Shown here in pieces: positions 24,201-38,712 of a stretch of 64,000 nt of DNA. How positions within the stretch are numbered: the first letter of the stretch is position 1; every line of letters starts with the position of its first letter. The DNA comes from Pyrrhoderma lamaoense (Eukaryota; Basidiomycota; Agaricomycetes; Hymenochaetales; Hymenochaetaceae). The position numbers and the translations under genes are program-made. The DNA lies in assembly GCA_002794735.1 (NCBI GenBank), contig NBAZ01000019.1:372001-436000 (forward strand). Reading direction: 5' to 3'. Below the pieces are notes generated by a model. The model saw only the letters and a list, made by a program, of their open reading frames with translations, was not told the origin of the DNA and did no database searches.

Positions 24201-27200
24201 ACGTTACAGAATTTAACTTTGAGCCGAAGTAGGCTCTCGCCCTTGAAGTGGTCTATGACTTTAACAATAGCCATGATAACATCTTTGAATTCTACGCTTT
24301 CCAGGAAGTCATCGACAAGGGAGTCTTGACGCTCAACCAGCACCTTCAAGATAGTCAAGAACTAAAAGAAAGAGTAGGGAGGCAGACATAGGCTGTGAGA
24401 AATTGTATTTTGGGACTTTGGTGAACGGTGGACATACTTGATCAAAGTATAATAGTAACAATGTCTCTTCCTCAGGCGCATGTGGCGTCCCATCATCGAT
24501 AGACCTCGATATATCTTCAACCAACCTATAAAAGGATAAGTACAAAACCGTAGTGGAATTGTCCGTGCTTACTCGGTGAGCCTTATGAACAATCGACTGC
24601 TTAGGCGTAGATTCAACTCAGAACTCAATGCTTCCTTTGCAGTATCCCGTACGACAGCACTATCCGAAGCCAAGAAGTCCACAGTAGAAGATAAGAAATC
24701 GTATATCATCGCCTCGCCATCGTGTTGAATACGCATACGATCTGGAAGCTCTCTCATTTTCCCCACCGCCTCATCGCTAGTGTCTTCCAAGACAGATGAA
24801 GCACCAAAAGACGCCAGGAAGTACGTTAAATTCTGCCATTGATAGAATTTCTCCTACAGGGTGCGCATTATTACAAGAATTCTGGATAATCAATTGAGCG
24901 TTACGCACCTCCGTAGACATGGAAAGATCCCCAGAAGGCCTGTAAGTGGCATGGATATCAAAATCTTGTCCACTCTGAATACGACCCCACAACCAATCTT
25001 TGAGTTGCGACCATCTGAAGTAGCATTCATACCAAGCACAGGCATACAATGAAGAGGGATACGTAAGGAGCTTTAACAGTTTCCTTATTCGTTTTTGCTG
25101 CGCAACTCGACCTTTATTAGAAGACTGTAAGTAGACGAAGGAGAGTTTTAATAATATATTATAACCTACCGACAACAATGAACGATGGGTCGCCCAACTG
25201 CTCATAGACAGGATATCTTTTTGCTGCTTCGTCACTTTCCTCTATTTTTCTGTTCGGTAGTGGATGACATTCCGCTATTGCCATCTCACGAAGACCTCTA
25301 GCAGCGAAGGTAGCTACCGAAGTGTCCTGAGAAGTCAGGGAAACAAGGAACGCTATCTCGACGGCTACTATTGCCGGAAGTCGGCCTTCTGAAAAGTCCC
25401 ACCGGGAGCCGATACCATCCTAACGGATCAAACCCAAAGGTAAATACATTAAAGTATAAATTCACTAAATTAACATCGCACCTCGACGACTTTACGATAT
25501 AGCACCGTATAAGACGACACCATCTCGACCATCAACTTCTGTTCGAAGACACTGTCTCGAGTGTCAAGCAAGCGCACTGAACATATATGTAGAGTAATAG
25601 GACTAGAGGTTCAAAATGTAAATGTTGATTATAGAGCTAATAAGTAATGCTGAACACTTACACGGCCACAAGAACCCAGTTAGCTAACTGCTCGAACAGC
25701 GGGTCGTTGCTTTGCACAGACCAATTAACATCCGTAGTATATGTCCGAAGAATCGCCAGAGGAACGGTAATAGAGCCTGGGTCGCGAAGCACTTGAATGA
25801 CATCACTGAGCCAGACTCGACTGTCTTCTGATTGGTCAAAAGACGGGAAGTAAATTGGGTCGACTCTTATAACGCATAAAATAGACAGCACAAGTAGTTC
25901 AGCATCCGAAACAGCCTCTGAACTAAATCTTTTAACAGTCGGCCGTATCGCACTACGTTTCATTACGCCCACAGAATCTTTCTCGTTAAAGAGAGCAACA
26001 GTACTCTAAAAATCATTATGTAAGGCACGATAAGCATATTTTGAATATCTTACAAACCTGGTAAACACGTTTTAGACGCTCCCTCAGTTCTGGTGTCTCT
26101 ATAGACTTCAGATGATGCCATTTCGCAGACTAGAATACCTCTTAGATTTGCTGCAGGAACAGTCTTAGACTCACATAAGCACTAACCTGCAACTTCGCCA
26201 TTATCAACGTCTTAAACCCAACCATCTTGACTGCATAAGAACGCTCAGGCTCTAAGCATTCCATTATCATACCCAAAGACTCCTCTTCACTCAGGAAACG
26301 CGCAAGAGCAATCATGATATCTGCATAAAATGCGACATCAATGGGTTCGGAGGATTCATAGAAAGGTCTTTGGTTCTGAGACTTGCGTATGAAATTCTAG
26401 ATACACTACATTAAGACATAGTCAAGTAAGAGATGTAAATCTGATGCTTACAACTAGATCGGGAGTGATATCCGCAGCTGCACCGCGTATGGGTACATCC
26501 AGGTCTCGAGGAATGGCCGAAGCCGCGCGCATCAAGTCAGAGTAACACATAATAGCAGTCGAAGAAAATCTAGATGCCATAGCGACACTTTTCCGCATTT
26601 TGTCAATAAAAATCAATTCCTGAAAGTCTTTCTCATCAATTTTAGGCCAAAAAAAGTCACAATCCCTATATAAACAGACCTTTTTATTCTGAAGCTGCTT
26701 GGTATTCCAAGAATGTCCATCGTATCGAAGCTCTAGTTGCCTGAGACGCTCAAAGCATAGAATTAAAAGCATCATAAGTGTGGGCCAAATAGTTTTTCGA
26801 TTTTGTTCAGTCTTAATTTGGATAAACAAGTCAAAGACACGCTCCGGAGCACCATCTAATCTACGTGTACCAGTTGAAACGTCAATAAATTCGCCGGGAA
26901 ATGTTTCAATCCAATTCCAGATTGCACGTCGAAGATATGTAGCTACGGCACACTGTGACTCCGGTTTCATATTGACAAGTAAGGAAGATAGTTCTAGAAT
27001 CAGAAGATATGAGACAGCCATTGATATATGAAGTTTTACGAGGGTCTATACCTTGCATAATGGCTACTAGTCTTGTTCGGTCCAGAGCACAATGTTGCAT
27101 CAATTGTATGTCAGTATAGTCCAAGACCTCTTCGGAAGAGGACCGAGCTAAGTAATGGATTTTGCCTCTGATCTTCCCAAAAACTACGCTCCAATTGACA

Positions 27201-28492
27201 GCTGAAAGAAGATACACGATTTTCCCGGCCCATTCGGTAATTAGAGAGTACAAAGGAAGAGAAGACATAGTAAGAGTTCGAGGTGTCCGTTGGTAATAAA
27301 GAGAGGAGCGTGAGAGAGGAATAGGTGAAGAATTTGAGGAAGAAAATGAGTTCATTGAAGGCGTCTTACGAGGCCATTGGTCTGACCCGGGAGGAGGTGA
27401 AGTAACGTCCTGTTCAACACTTGGAGGTATCCATGGCATATCATTGTCGCGAAGGACTGCATCGTCGCCACTAATGCTCTCAAATCCATACAGAGTTGCA
27501 TCTGAACTTAGATTATCATATTCATAGGTACGATCATCCCTAGGTGCGGCCTGACGTAAGAGTAGTATCATGACGCTTATAAGCCAACGTGCGCAAGCTT
27601 CGTCGAGTGGAGGAGCCTCTAGACTAAGTGACGGGGTAGAAACGCGTGAACCCGAGGTTGCATGGCTACGTTTCATACCTTGAACTTGAGAGTTGAGAGA
27701 AGGTGATGAAGCAGGAGGGGATGTCATATTATCTTGATAATCACTCGTGCTGCTATCCATGGACGTCTGCTTGTGTGGCATTGGTCGGTGTTGCCAACGG
27801 CAAGCTAGTGTTACAGACATAACCTTGAGCAGAAATAGTTCAGACTGGAGAATGACGAGACCTCTTTGTCCTGAAGACTCGAACTATCAAGCAACATTTT
27901 AGCATACGGTAGTCGAAGATTTAACAGAAGAGGACGATCAGTTATCAACATGAAAAGCTTTAGTAGCAATGACGGCACGGGATGTAAAAATAGAACGAAT
28001 TTCAAATTCAGGTGCATAGAGCTTACCTTTGCAAGAGTCTCCAGTTCCTGGGAAAGTTTCCAAATGACAATATCAAGAGCATGTTTCGAGAGGTCTACCA
28101 ATGTATCAATGATGTTTAACACTGCAGTATCTGTCTCGAGGTCATGTAAAGCAACACCAGAGTAAAATGGGAGCTTTCATAATTTGTTACAGCTGGCAGT
28201 ACATGATCATGCAATGAGAATTACATACCTTGGCTGTTAGCCGTTTGATAAGTGCGTATACAGCCTTGGTTTGAGGAGAACTATTTGTTGTGTTGGCAGG
28301 AGGGAAGGCACCTGGCCCAGCATTTACAGGATGAGAACCTATAAAACCATAATGAGAGTCGTTGCTTCTGTGAACGCGTGTGCTCGTTGTAGAAGATGTG
28401 ATGGAGACCGCTAGAGCGGGTGTTGAACCAGTTGCCGCAGCCGAAGGGCGTCTCGAGATGGCTTTTGAGTCGGAGGAAGAGGGTTTTGGCAT
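18268..28492 (-). CDS. Neurofibromin/IRA-type Ras GTPase-activating protein
   Basis: A very large multi-exon gene on the minus strand. The first in-frame ATG is at 28490-28492 ([20 protein letters not shown]); the frame is open further upstream but without an ATG. The stop is at 18268-18270. A Ser/Thr-rich N-terminus is followed by a long helical-repeat region (about 28,000-23,700). The RasGAP domain spans about 23,060-22,380. It contains the arginine finger ALFRGNSM (about 23,055-23,075) and the hallmark [13 protein letters not shown] (about 22,600-22,640), then [15 protein letters not shown]. Next come a CRAL-TRIO/Sec14-like module ([18 protein letters not shown]; 21,805-21,584), a PH-like segment (21,207-21,025) and a long C-terminal region. 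This order is diagnostic of NF1 and yeast Ira1/Ira2, which stimulate GTP hydrolysis by Ras and thereby restrain cAMP/PKA signalling. More than 20 short introns are present and were not individually resolved. Confidence 0.92.
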
Positions 28493-29473
28493 TGAGGGAA
28501 AAGAGAGAAAAGAATATGGACTAGAAAAAGACGACTGGCGCAGAGGGCATCCAGCTCGAGGACGACTGAGGGGACTAGTCGACACTTGACCGCAGACGCG
28601 AAAAGCGTGCGTCTACGCGCAAGCCAAGATAGGCAAGCACTGGGGGAGGTAGCCGATCGCTCTCAATAATAAAACAGCTCCGTATACGTACATCGAACAT
28701 GGGTCTGCACATTGCACTCATTATTTTTTTAAAAAAAAGAGATCATTGATTCTAACTTGCTTTTCTCGACCATTTCTCTCGAAGCTCACCATCCCAATTT
28801 ATTCCGCTCGCCTCTTTTTCTCACCTTCACTTGTTAGCGAGTCGAAAAACTGGAGTGCCTCCGCCGCCTAAGAAAAGACGGATCCCTTATTAGGTAACCG
28901 AGGGTCTGGCCTTCCATCCGCGGCACACCCCAGGACGCGATCTCTCATGCAATCTTTGCTCCATTTCTGCAGCATGGCAATGTATATGCGCACTTATAAA
29001 CCTTCTGACGTCGCAGACTCTCTCGCGCACAGATGACACACTCCCATAGCTCATGAATTCAGCTCCAAAATTTAGCGCATCATAAGGTTTGACAGTTAAC
29101 ATTGTGTTTTTACAATGGTGAATTACACATCCACTGGCGTGAGAGCTTCATACCCTTTTGGACAACCCAGTAAACCCTCTGCCCGCGTCGTCAAACATAA
29201 GCAAACAAGCCCAAAAGCCCCCACCCTCATTTATACCATCGTTCTTTCAATCAAACCACTATCATCGACTCACATTCTCCTCTCCGCTGTAAGTCTCCTT
29301 CACGTTCCGCACTCAGTATCTCACTTTCCCCGTCGTCTCCGGCTCGTCTCGTGTAGCTAACGCGTCTTCCATTCGATAGATTTTCAAGCTTTTTGACTCT
29401 TAAACCACAATCGTTAGTTAAATCCCGTGGTCGCGTGTCAATAATTGTTTCTAATCTCTCTATACCTCTTTAG
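28493..29473. promoter_or_regulatory. Divergent promoter region of RasGAP and 14-3-3 genes
   Basis: About 1 kb between the two divergent starts, so both promoters must lie here. On the plus side, a GTAAGT donor at 29289 and a TTTAG acceptor ending at 29473 suggest a 185-nt intron in the 5' UTR of the 14-3-3 gene. Its 3' splice site directly abuts the ATG. Short open frames at 28890-29102 and 29115-29360 look like leader sequence, not genes. Confidence 0.5.
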
Positions 29474-30417
<944 letters not shown>

Positions 30418-31920
30418 ATGCTTCTCCCATAGCATTATTCAGTTTTTTGTCGATAATCCAAAACCTCTGCATTGCCTACGACTCGCATACATCTTTATAC
30501 ATTCTCGTATTTCCTCCGCTCGTACATCATTCATCCGCATTCCTCAGTATCATTCATCTTCCCCACTTTCCTTATAAACGAGCCCAATCTCCTTTATTTT
30601 CGTGAAATGCAGTTTTTTTTAATGGAATGAAGTGGGATTTGTGAACATCTTTCACTTCACCTATTGTCGGCCATCTGAATATTTGTGGTTTGTTCGGTTC
30701 GGTTTCTCATTTTTTACTTTCCTTTCTCTCTCTCTCTCTTTTGTCTTAAGTCCAGTTATCCTCATCAATGAAGCAAGTTGAAATAAAAAAGATTCTATTG
30801 CATTGGGTGAAGTTAGTCTGTGATCTCCGTTGAATTAAACTTTGATCGAAGATGTTCTTACTGAAGGGCATGATACGTGCAAATCATTCATTTCTGGCGT
30901 GTTGAGTTGTATTAATCTATATTTCTTTTGATAACTTGTGACTATTTGGAGTCCCCGAAAGCTTATTATCGTTGTTTACGTGATCTGTAAAGTCATCTTG
31001 TGGCTCCGATCTCCAGAAAAAGGGGGAGAAACATGAGGACATGTCAGCAAGGAAGGAGATACAATTCTGAATGAATATCGATAGAGTTATTAAGAATTGG
31101 GTTGAGAAAGACGTGAGGTGTCTACGATCTGGAGATGATAAAGTTATAGGCTGAGATGAGAGGATTTACACATGTAGGCACCAGACTGGGACGTTTTCGT
31201 GAATAGTGCTGATTGTATATGAATGTGTAAGAGAATGCGGGAGTAATAAATATGGGTAAATTGGCGACAGCAGAAAGATATGGGTGTTGATGTGTTTAAG
31301 GATATGGAGGGGGGTGAGTAACCGGCATTAAAGGGGGGTGAGTCACTCATTTGAATTAAGAACTTTTTTTATATAACACAAAAAGAAGCCCAAGCCAGGT
31401 CAGCTGCAAAGCCACAAGTATTGCTAGCGCTCCCACTCCGAGGTTTTCATTTCTGGATATGGCAAGTTTATTTCCTTTTCTTTGTTTCCTTCATTACATG
31501 TAATCAGTTCCGCAAAGGGTGCTGATATGTGCGTGTAGCCGCATTGTTCGGAGCTAGTTTCATAGTCTGAAGAAGTAGTTAACTTTGAAGCCATGCACGA
31601 AACCGACAAAGCAGAAATTGATTACATATGATTACATAAGTAATAGTAGTAATAATCAATTAGTAGTTACTAGTAGTTTCCAAAATAATAAAATGAAATA
31701 CATCTACAAGTTGTCAATATTACTTATAGTAGTGAGTCCTCTCTCGTTATATAACTAACTCACTAATACTTCCTCATCATCTCCCTCATCTCCCTCCACT
31801 CCCGTCACGGTCCTCATCCACTCTCGCTTACCGTCACAAATCTCTTTCGACGGTCGTGCTCTACAGGACGTCAGCTACGGACCATCTACCTCTTTACCCG
31901 TCAATCGCCGTCGGCTGCGA
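30418..31920. other. Intergenic region downstream of 14-3-3
   Basis: It holds the 14-3-3 3' flank, a (CT)n microsatellite at about 30725-30741, and toward the right a pyrimidine-rich stretch (31770-31850) that should be the promoter and leader of the next plus-strand gene. No supported coding frame or RNA gene. Confidence 0.5.
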
Positions 31921-33399
31921 ATGCCGCCTAAATTGCCTGCTGAATACACAACTCCACGTCCTTTTGCTGCTGCAGAGGCACCCTATAGAATAAACCATGC
32001 TATTCCACCCGTTGGTGGGTTCTCTTATCAGCCATTAGGGGGCAGCAGTGGTAGCAGAAGTACAGGAAGTTCCGCTACAAGCGCAAGCACCGCCGCCTCT
32101 GTAAGCGGGACAAGCACGAGTGCGTCTTTGGTCTTTACAAATCTCGTTTTATGCATATCAATTGACACTTAGGTGTACCTTACAATCATCCTCGACGACT
32201 CGCTATCACCAATGAAGCCCATGTAAGCGATAGTAGCACACCATCATCGACAAACAAGGAAAATTCCAAGTCTTCGTCAAATGATACGACCCCCGCTAGC
32301 GGAAGTGGCTCTAATAATGACTCTCATACAAAGCAGGATGCGCCTACTATTCAAACGACCTCAGGTCTTTCTGGAACGTATATTAGGCCTATCATCCTAC
32401 CAGTTTCCCCTACACAATTACAGTCGTTGCCGACTGCCTCTACACCTTCACCATGTGCGTTTCCTCCGTCTTCAGTGCCACCTTTGGCTGTAGACGCAAC
32501 ACCCTTCGAGATCATTCTACACCAAGCCCATAAAGCACAAACTATGCCTGGTCCAGGCCTTTCTTATTTTGAGGCTCGCCGTGCTCTTTGGAGTCACCCG
32601 CCCGCCGATCCGCCAGCTCCAGCTTCCCCTTCTCCTTCTCGGGTAAAGCTTGAGGCTCTGTTAAGTCAGCCAGGTGCAGTTGAGAGTGAAGAAGTTTGGA
32701 GAGCGGGATTGAAGAATGTATGGAAGGGATTAGTTGGTGGGAATCAACTCCGACAACCCCTGCCGTTAAATGTCGTGGTACGTCTTCGTCGGTTCTTTCG
32801 GTTTTTTCTCACTGTTGCTTAGCCTGTAACTCATGCTGTTTTAATTGATTTTTTATTTTTATGGTGGTCAACCCTTCCCCAAAAAATAACAAAACAAAAT
32901 AATACATGCTATGCATCCTTGTTTTTTACGTTCGGCGTAGCTCAAAATTTTACAAGCAGGTTGGTTACGAGATGGAACTTGGCCAGAGGGTCTCGTGGCT
33001 CCTGCTTGGGAAGACCCTCCACCACCGCCACCTGAACCACCTGAACCCGCTCCAGAAAATGCTACTCTAGCTCAGAGAGAAGAACAACGCGAGCAGCAGG
33101 AGGCATATGTCGTGGCGGCTGCGGCTCATGCTCGACAAATGCAAGAATACATACAAAATCAAATTCCACCTGGGTATTCGCCGTCGTCAGGTGACCTTCC
33201 CGAATCCAATTATTATGCACAACCATACGCATACGCACAACCTACGCCCCCACCGCAAGGACGACGTTTCGAATTACGCTCGGAAGAACATGACGGGGAA
33301 GAGGAAGTCCCACCCAGCCCTCAGAGATCCGGGGATGTGGACGATGATGACGATGATATAGGAATAGATCCCGGTGATGGGCGTCATGAGGGCGGGTAG
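31921..33399 (+). CDS. Proline-rich protein of unknown function
   Basis: Three exons at 31921-32119, 32173-32777 and 32941-33399, with GT..AG introns. The spliced length of 1,263 nt gives 420 residues. I do not recognise the family. The N-terminus (MPPKLPAEYTTPRPFAAAEA) is followed by Ser/Gly/Thr-rich low complexity. A compact central segment (about residues 180-290) includes TPFEIILHQAHKAQTMPGPG, LSYFEARRALW, EEVWRAGLKNVWKGLVGG and GWLRDGTWPEGL and is the likely folded part. It is followed by a run of prolines (PPPPPPEPPEPAP), a Glu/Gln coiled-coil-like helix (REEQREQQEAYVV) and an acidic Asp-rich tail (DVDDDDDDIGIDPGDG). The composition suggests a nuclear scaffold or regulatory protein, but that is inference only. 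Confidence 0.75.
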
Positions 33400-36300
33400 T
33401 CGTATATACCACACCCTTTGGTGATGTATGCCTGATATTGGTCTGGACTAGATTGAGAAGAACTCGAGGCAAGGGAGTTTCCCTTCCTTCTCAAAAGACC
33501 TTGAAGGACAAATGATCTTCGGTATATTGGCGATGCTATTCTTGAGAATATGCTCATCTCAGCGGCAAAGACCCCTATGTCACTCCTATTTCCCCTCTAT
33601 TGAACCCGTTTTGACCAACTGCATGTGTTACGTATGCTTTGCAGCCCTGTCTATCGCTGTTGTGTTTCCTCTTTTCCTTCTCTCTCACTCTCACTCTTCT
33701 TCTCTCTTACACTGATTCTTCTACACATATGTCGTGTTGAAGATGTTAACGTTGTTTTATCTCTCGTGCGCTCTCCACAAGTGCCTAGTTATTCAATCTG
33801 AACACCACTCAGTTTCCGTCCAATAGGTCTCTGTATTGTATGTGATCGGTCTTTTGGGTTTGCTTTGGGCTTTCTAAGATTCTTTCGCCTGCTTATATTC
33901 TTCAATTCTTGACCGGCTGTGTAAGGGATGATTTCTCTGATTTAATAGTCTGGGTGATTTTACTCCTCCCCCCCCCCCCTTCGTGCAACTTTATCGAGTG
34001 ATCACCTACTTCTTTTCTAGTTCTCTGGGTCTCAAGCGTGCCAGTTTCTAGTCCGATGTACGTCTACTACTCAAAGCCAAATTTTCTCCTTTTTCTCTGC
34101 TTCGCTCCTACTGTTCCCGGCCTTTTTTCACAATTCGAGAGAAAAAAATTCAAGAAAAAAAGACCATTTTTGACATTGTTTCTGTCAAAACTGAGACTCG
34201 GAGGGCGGTTATTTTTCGGTTACATAATCCCGTTTTTCCCTTCCTTTTTTTTGTTCTCTTCACAATTTCCCGATCTTTGAGCTTCTTCAGTTCCTCCCCT
34301 TCAATGCTCGCACCCTCTAGCCGAAAAATGGCTCTTCAATGCTCGGAGCGATAGTCATTTCCCCCTTCATCTATATCTCATCGAGCTCGTCCACTCCTCC
34401 TCTCCCCAAGTTTACCCCGTGGTTTTGGTTCGGTTGATTCCATTATCTACCACTAGTTCATTTCTGGTAGCATTCTTCATCCAGCTCGGAGCCATTGACC
34501 CCTTACACCTGTCCTACTTCATTTCCTTCTCTACTCTTCTTCTTTTCAACATTCGGTCTGTTTTTGGCATAATACGTATGTATTACCACCCCACGTAATC
34601 ATCGTACCCCTCCCTTCCCTTCTTCTACTCTACACTTCCATTTTTATATTGTATTTCTTCCGTTCTTTTTCTTTTTCCTGCAATTTATCGCATGCCCCAT
34701 ACTTGCGCTTTTTCTTTTCTTTCTTCCTTTTCAAAAAACTTCATTCGTCGTATTTTTTTCACTTCAATCCCGATCAACCTACTTTTCACGCATTTTATGA
34801 CTTCTTTTCTCTTTCTCTTGATTCTTTCTTATCTGATTCTCTTGTTTTCATCCCTCTCTCAATCGTTCTGTGCCCAAAGCAATATTTAAAACCCTTGTAC
34901 CAAAAATATTGTAAATATCATTTTGTAATATATGATATACAACAGGTATGATAGGTATTCTCCGCCCCACTCCTCTTCTTCTTCTTTTTGTTCCGTCTGT
35001 AGTCTTGTGACGGGTTTTTTGAAATGTAATTCTCTTACCCCCCCACTTCTTTTTGTGCTCTAGTAGTATGATATTTATCCTTACTCCTCCTTTCTCTCAC
35101 TCTACTTTATCTCTTTCGTTTTTCTCTCTTACACTGCTGCTCTTGCATGTATACACGTAACACGATGCATTTCCCAACACTACACATACGCATTCACACA
35201 CACACACACATAACATGTACACACACGAATACATTTTATCTTTCTCTTTATCTTCAACCTTCCAACTTCCAACTTTTACTCATCTTCATCCTTGTACTGC
35301 TTACCTTTTGTAATCTTCATGTCACATCCCCTTCTTCCTTCTTCCAATCCCGCACACACACGAATTCGCAAATTTGACAAGTAACACGTATAACATGTGT
35401 TCAGTATACTTACTTTAACGAACTATAGTTTCTTTTTTTTTCTTGTCAAAACAAGAGATATATAACATATTTTTAGTAAGTTCTTTTTCTTCAATGTTTT
35501 GGGAGAGAGGGGAGGGGTTGTTACAGTACGGAGTCCCTTATAGTTGATTTTAAGTCTGTTTGGTTTTTCTTTTTCTTTTGGTATATCAGCTTCTTATAAT
35601 ATTTGCTCACAACTTACCTTACCCTTTCCCACACTTTTACTCCCTTTCCTCTCTTCCCCGCACATACATATGCATCGTAAGCGTTGTAAGTCGGTATCGT
35701 CACATATTTATCCACCTACCCACCTGGTAGATAACAGTAGTAATAATGAGTAAACTTTGAATAATGAATTATAGCATACACACACTGCCTAACACGGGAT
35801 AACGAAACCCGATGATCTCCTCCTTCCAGCCACTTTGAACAACGATCAAACGAAAGAGGATATGAAAGGGGGGAGGGAGCAAGATGAACGATGGACAATG
35901 AACGATGGGTACGTGTGCACTAAGGATCCGAGGGAGAGGGAGGACACGGTAAGGTTGGTAAGGCTGTATCCCGAGTAGGGCTTTAGTAGCGTCACTATCA
36001 CTCAAACTAATGCGCATGCAGTGGATATCTACCTATAACTATCTTAAGTATCTACAAGCACTTTATTTATATATGAAAGTCTACCCTCCTCGGGGCTTCA
36101 CTTTTACTCTACTTACCCACCCGCCGCCTCGCTTCCTCACTTACTCCTGAGCCTTGCTTCCCCTTCAAGTAGTCCCTTTCAAAGTAGTGTAAAGGTTACT
36201 CGGTACAAAAAGTAACTTCTTTTCTTCGTTATCATATTTTAAATTTTAAAAAAGTGTTGATTTAGTACAATTTTATGATTCTCTCACCCATGACTCCTCC

Positions 36301-37569
36301 GGATCTTAAACACTTGCCATAACAAGACAAAAAGGGTAGAAGAAAGTAGATAAAAGGGTGTGTGAGAAAGAGAAGACGTTAGAAACGGAAGGGATCTAAG
36401 AGAGAGGGAGGAGAGGGAGATCAGGAGGTTGGATGTGTGAGTAAACCTATGACTCACCTGGTTAGTCACAAGCCGGTGTGTATGTGTGTGTGGGAAGTGT
36501 GGGGGGCAGGTTGAATGTAGATATTTATTTTAATGAGTTAGTATATTAATTTATTATTGAAATCATATACCACGTATCTTTGCGTTAAGCATGTGAATAA
36601 TTAATGAACGAAACATTGGAACCTTCAACCTATCTAGAAGTTAGTTGAAGAGGAGTCACGGTGAACAACCAAAGCTGAACTCAAGAACGACTTTTCCTAT
36701 ATTTAGACTATTACTCATTTCCTTTTTCTTTCCTAATATCCGAGAAGTTTCAAATTCAAAATCATTTTATTTTAATTTCATATTTCAAAAGTCGTTGTCG
36801 CGTGAGCTAACAAAAGACGAAGTTAATAGTGATGGAGATGGAAGATGGAAGATGGCAATAGTTAATATCCGAGAGTTCCACGACAACACCGACATCAAAG
36901 TGTACCCCAAAATACCAGATACCGAATATCCAATATACCAAAGTATCAATAGCAATAGCAATATCCAAGTAACCCAATACACTTATTCAATTCCGTGCGT
37001 AACGCTCCTTTAGCTCCTGGCTCCACACTCCTTCACTTTACTCGAAATAACGTATACGTATCACGTATCACGCATGCCGTATGCCGTACCAGCTATATAA
37101 CAGTCTAATTATAATCATTATCTTATATATATATAACTCCACAACCTTCTTTCCCTTCCTCTCTCTTGAACTTACAACGCTACTTCGTTTTTTTTTTTGA
37201 ATGAACTCAACTATTTATAGGTAAACAAAGAGTATTAGATTATAAGTAACAAGCAAATAAGTGAATAAGTAAACGATATTTCTTTTTATTCCTCAAAACG
37301 CGATCATAACAAGGTGACGAAATAGATACGCTATCACTACCCTCGGGACATTGGAAGATAAAAAGATTTGGAAGGGTAATTTCCTCGAAACAGTTTTTAT
37401 AAGTACCTTCCCTTTTATCCTTCCCATTTTCAGAGAAAAGATACAAAAAGTCAGTAGCATAAATCACTTATGGTAAAGGGAGGCGGAAGAGCGGAGGAGT
37501 GGATCTAAGGTACTCTGCAATTTGTAGATTGTGGAGTGTGGAGTACAGTATACTAAGGTAGAACAGAAG

Positions 37570-37588
37570 GAGGGAGGGAGGGGGGGGG
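37570..37588 (+). repeat. G-rich tract with quadruplex potential
   Basis: GGAGGGAGGGAGGGGGGGGG contains four or more closely spaced G runs of at least three. It could fold into an intramolecular G-quadruplex. The region is gene-poor and no function is implied. Confidence 0.5.
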
Positions 37589-38615
37589 TATTGAACGGGA
37601 TAGAGTGTGTGAGAGAAAACATGTGCGGGCTGCGTCAAATGGAATCAATCAATGAACGGAGTATGAAAGGGAGAGGTATGATTATATTTCGACCACGTCA
37701 ATATACTATATTAAAAAAAAATAACAAAAACCCCGTTTTCCGGACGACAGGATTTGAAGGACGGGGTTCATCTGATGGGTTGAGTATTGATAAGGGTAAA
37801 AAGCTGTTCTTGAAACCGTTGCGTGGAGGAAGGGAAGAAGGAAGAAGGGTCAGGTGACGGGCGTTAACGAGGACGGAACTTGGAACATGAAAAGCATAAT
37901 TAACTGCATTTTATAATAGTTATCTATTATTACTTCGTACGTGTATCCGTATTATAGATAGATGGAAAGAGAGAGAGATATTAATACGTATTGCTTATGG
38001 AAATTCGGATAACGCGAAGTAGTGCGAGTGGATTACTTATGTCATGGTGGAGAGTAGGATACAAGAAAGGAGATAAGTAATAAAGTATCAAAATTACTAT
38101 AGAGAACCTCGAAGAGAGAGCCCCTTCTGTGGAAGTGAAAGGGGAACAAAGAAGGAAGTGCGATTACCATACTAGGCAGTAGAGCAACGCCGGTCTATTG
38201 TATATAAGCGTAAGTGTAGGCTAGTACCAGCCTTTGTTTACGCCCGTTAGTTGTCCTTGTATGTGAAGAGAGAGAGGGATAATTGAGAATCACAATGAAT
38301 TGAGCTCCAAAAGAAATGGAAAATGATATTGGCACATGGTTCCCATAGAATTGTACATTTCGATATCAAATCAAAGTATTTTTTATCCTTGCCTCCTTAC
38401 TCCAAAACCATCGTCAAAATTCGCAGTCGTACAAAAAAAGAGGGGAAGAAACACCGTCGGCAGGAGTAAAGTTTTCTAAAAAGCGAAAAAACAACGAAAA
38501 AAATCCATAAGAAAGATTTTTTAAAGTGATTTGAGGAAGAAGGTTGATGAAGGTGATGAGTAATTGTGATAAGTGATGAGGTGTCCCCTCCTCCTCTTCC
38601 GCTTCTCCGCTCCAC

Positions 38616-38712
38616 TCATTCGTCTTCTTTCTTGGGTGCTTGGAGAGATTTAGCTTCTTTTTGTTGCTCTTTTTTCTCCAATTCAAAACCTCGGATCTCC
38701 ATCCCGGACGAC
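38616..38712 (-). CDS. Possible orphan terminal coding exon
   Basis: After a good acceptor (TCTACAG, read on the minus strand, just right of 38712) the frame reads SSGMEIRGFELEKKEQQKEA and continues through a charged helix to a TGA at 38616-38618. Its Lys/Glu/Gln composition and its ending look like a real C-terminal exon and differ from the surrounding low-complexity frames. I could not find the upstream exons with confidence. A TATA plus pyrimidine-rich stretch ahead of an ATG at 39181 is a candidate start. It could also be chance. Confidence 0.25.

Noticed and set aside
34649..34951. 100-codon Phe/Leu-rich frame resembling a membrane protein
   Set aside because: The hydrophobicity is a by-product of the pyrimidine-rich strand (TTT/CTT codons). 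No start context or conserved motif.
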